Assembly: GCA_030643455.1 (NCBI GenBank)
Contig: DAOWLV010000168.1
Span: forward strand, 1-6,891
Reading direction: 5' to 3'
Length of the DNA: 6,891 nucleotides
DNA from: Candidatus Krumholzibacteriia bacterium
GTDB taxonomy: Bacteria > Krumholzibacteriota > Krumholzibacteriia > LZORAL124-64-63
Shown: piece by piece, positions 5,725-6,891 of the stretch
Layout: every line of letters starts with the position of its first letter
Numbering within the stretch: the stretch's first letter is position 1
Program-made: the position numbers and the translations under genes
Notes under the pieces: model-generated
Database searches by the model: none
Seen by the model: the letters and a program-made list of their open reading frames with translations, nothing else
Told to the model about the DNA's origin: nothing

Positions 5725-6225
5725 ATGATCGATCTCGACCGTCTGAACGATCACTCTCGCCAGTTCGCCACCCAGCTGTTCAGACGCTGGCCGGAATGGC
5801 TCCAGCACGCCCGTTTCGATCCCTACGAGGACTTCGAGAAGGAGGCCCTGCTGGTCGAGGTTCCCCGGCCGGTGGATGGGTCAACCCACGGGCTTTTCAT
5901 CACGACCAGCGAATGGGAGATCTCCGTCGGTTTTGGTGAGAACTTCCACACCCGCTTTGGCACCAGTGGGGAACCCACCGGGGGGGATTTCTACGAAGAG
6001 GCATTGGAATTCATTTCCGGTTTCGTGACCGAGCGATTGGTGGTGGCCATTGCCTACCAGGAAAACGAGTGGCTGGGTTCCTGGAAGATCGATCTGGACA
6101 GGGAATCCCTGGACACCGTGGAGGTCGGGCCCGGGGAGATGGTCAAGATCAGGTCCTGGCTGGGCACCCACGATCGGGATCTTGAGCCCGTTGCCGAATC
6201 TGAAGAAAACCCAAGTGAGGGTTGA
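5725..6225 (+). CDS. Conserved-looking hypothetical protein, small acidic soluble
   Basis: A 166-residue protein with no signal peptide, membrane helix or metal-binding cysteine motif. GGAG at 5716-5719, 5 nt before ATG 5725, supports the start. Visible features are a helical N-terminus (about 1-35), a strand-rich middle (42-80) with WEISVGFG at 64-71 and FHTRFG at 74-79, then a helix-to-strand ALEFISGFVTERLVVAIAY (93-111) and a Trp-rich strand EWLGSW (115-120). The tail is acidic and probably disordered. The pattern of aromatic-glycine strand plus helix recalls small proteins annotated only as hypothetical, some of them immunity-protein-like, but I cannot name a family and assign no function. 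No toxin gene is adjacent. It has its own promoter-like sequence 94 nt after the RdhA-like gene and is followed 90 nt later by a lipid-kinase gene. Confidence 0.75.
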   Translation: MIDLDRLNDHSRQFATQLFRRWPEWLQHARFDPYEDFEKEALLVEVPRPVDGSTHGLFITTSEWEISVGFGENFHTRFGTSGEPTGGDFYEEALEFISGFVTERLVVAIAYQENEWLGSWKIDLDRESLDTVEVGPGEMVKIRSWLGTHDRDLEPVAESEENPSEG

Positions 6226-6249
6226 ATCACTGGACAGATTCTCTATAAT
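6222..6249 (+). promoter_or_regulatory. sigma-70-type promoter for the lipid kinase gene
   Basis: A perfect TATAAT lies at 6244-6249, with TTGAAT (four of six to TTGACA) at 6222-6227 and a 16-bp spacer. The -35 overlaps the stop codon of the preceding gene. Transcription would begin near 6256, giving a ~60-nt leader that contains GGGT (6287-6290) and ACCC (6297-6300) around TCGCGA-like sequence, a small possible hairpin. Confidence 0.65.
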
Positions 6250-6315
6250 TCCCAGGGAACATAGTTTGTTGGTGTATTTTGAAACGGGGTCGCGATACCC
6301 GGAACCGGAATCTCC

Positions 6316-6891
6316 ATGACCTCCTACGAACGAGCCCTGTTGATCGTCAATCCAGTGGCCGGCTCAGGCCGGGGCCTGCGCCTCGGGCAACAGTTGCGCG
6401 AGTCACTCGAGTCCCGGTCGGTCGTATGCTCGGTCCGGGTAACAAGTGGGGCGGGTGACGCCCAGCGCTGGGCGGAATCCGCGGGCGACGAGAGTGACGG
6501 ACCCCCATTCGATCTCATCGTGGCCATCGGGGGCGACGGCACCGTCAGTGAAATCGTATCGGGACAGGCCAGGTCACAGAAGAAGGTGGCCATCGCCATG
6601 GTTCCGGTGGGCACGGCCAACGTGGTGGCGATCGCCCTTTCGCTGCCCTGGTTCCCGGGTATGGCCGCGGGGAACATCCAGGATGGGCGGATCGTACCCT
6701 TCGACGTGGGCTACCTTCCCCAGCTGGACCGCCATTTCCTCTTGATGGCCGCCATCGGCTACCCTGCCCGCGTGATCCAGGATTCGCCTCGCCGCCTGAA
6801 GAACCTGTTCGGTATTTTCACCTACATCGCCGCGGGGATCCGCAATGCCCTGAAGCTGGATGAAGCCGGCATCTTCATCGAGGATGAAAAC
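6316..6891 (+). CDS. Diacylglycerol/sphingosine kinase-family lipid kinase (N-terminal part, runs off right edge)
   Basis: The first 192 codons of a DgkB/YegS/LCB5-type kinase, which transfers the ATP gamma-phosphate to diacylglycerol or another lipid hydroxyl at the inner membrane face; members are usually about 290-330 residues, so roughly 100-140 are missing. VNPVAGSGRG at 11-20 is the first nucleotide-binding strand and loop, IGGDGT at 71-76 is the hallmark motif, and PVGTANVVAIALSLP at 97-111 corresponds to the conserved P-GT-N segment. RIVPFDVGYL (125-134) followed by FLLMAAIGYPARVI (141-154) is the typical start of the beta-sandwich domain. ATG 6316 is the only start between an upstream in-frame stop (6280-6282) and the motif; its Shine-Dalgarno is weak (GGAA at 6307-6310). 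Its lipid substrate cannot be read from sequence; phospholipid recycling is inferred from the family. Confidence 0.9.
   Translation, partial: MTSYERALLIVNPVAGSGRGLRLGQQLRESLESRSVVCSVRVTSGAGDAQRWAESAGDESDGPPFDLIVAIGGDGTVSEIVSGQARSQKKVAIAMVPVGTANVVAIALSLPWFPGMAAGNIQDGRIVPFDVGYLPQLDRHFLLMAAIGYPARVIQDSPRRLKNLFGIFTYIAAGIRNALKLDEAGIFIEDEN

Noticed and set aside
1..6891. CRISPR array, tandem repeats or prophage genes
   Set aside because: No regularly spaced direct repeats, no cas-like motifs and no phage structural or integrase gene could be seen in the window.

Overview
The window looks like chromosomal DNA from a GC-rich, probably anaerobic or facultatively anaerobic bacterium. The gene mix (GlgX-type debranching enzyme, PilZ/YcgR c-di-GMP receptor, reductive-dehalogenase-like Fe-S protein, diacylglycerol-kinase-family lipid kinase) would suit Desulfobacterota/Deltaproteobacteria or a neighbouring phylum. 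That placement is inference; nothing here is a phylogenetic marker.

Layout, left to right. (1) Bases 2-223 hold the end of a reading frame open at the left edge, whose short C-terminus resembles the tail of DDE/integrase-type transposases (weak call). (2) Bases 224-550 carry no convincing protein gene but much secondary structure: a 10-bp hairpin, a strong minus-strand intrinsic terminator, and a candidate ~100-nt structured RNA on the minus strand with an extended -10 in front and U-tracts behind. (3) Bases 551-2719, minus strand: a full-length glycogen debranching enzyme with all four GH13 motifs. (4) A divergent intergenic region with a perfect 12-bp palindrome. (5) Bases 2814-4118, plus strand: a three-part protein ending in PilZN (YcgR-like) and PilZ domains with intact c-di-GMP-binding motifs. 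(6) Bases 4254-5630: a homologue of the reductive dehalogenase catalytic subunit RdhA. It lacks a Tat signal and has three predicted membrane helices instead; the two Fe-S cysteine motifs and, by eye, the catalytic Tyr/Asn/Arg are kept. (7) Bases 5725-6225: a small acidic soluble protein of unknown function behind its own promoter-like sequence. (8) Bases 6316 to the right edge: the N-terminal 192 residues of a diacylglycerol/sphingosine-kinase-family lipid kinase behind a consensus -10 promoter.

The four plus-strand genes lie 90-135 nt apart, and promoter-like sequence or palindromes sit in the gaps, so they look like individually controlled neighbours rather than one tight operon. No corrinoid, RdhB or RdhT/K-type gene lies next to the RdhA homologue. 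The two items most worth following are the membrane-anchored RdhA homologue and the structured minus-strand RNA candidate downstream of glgX.
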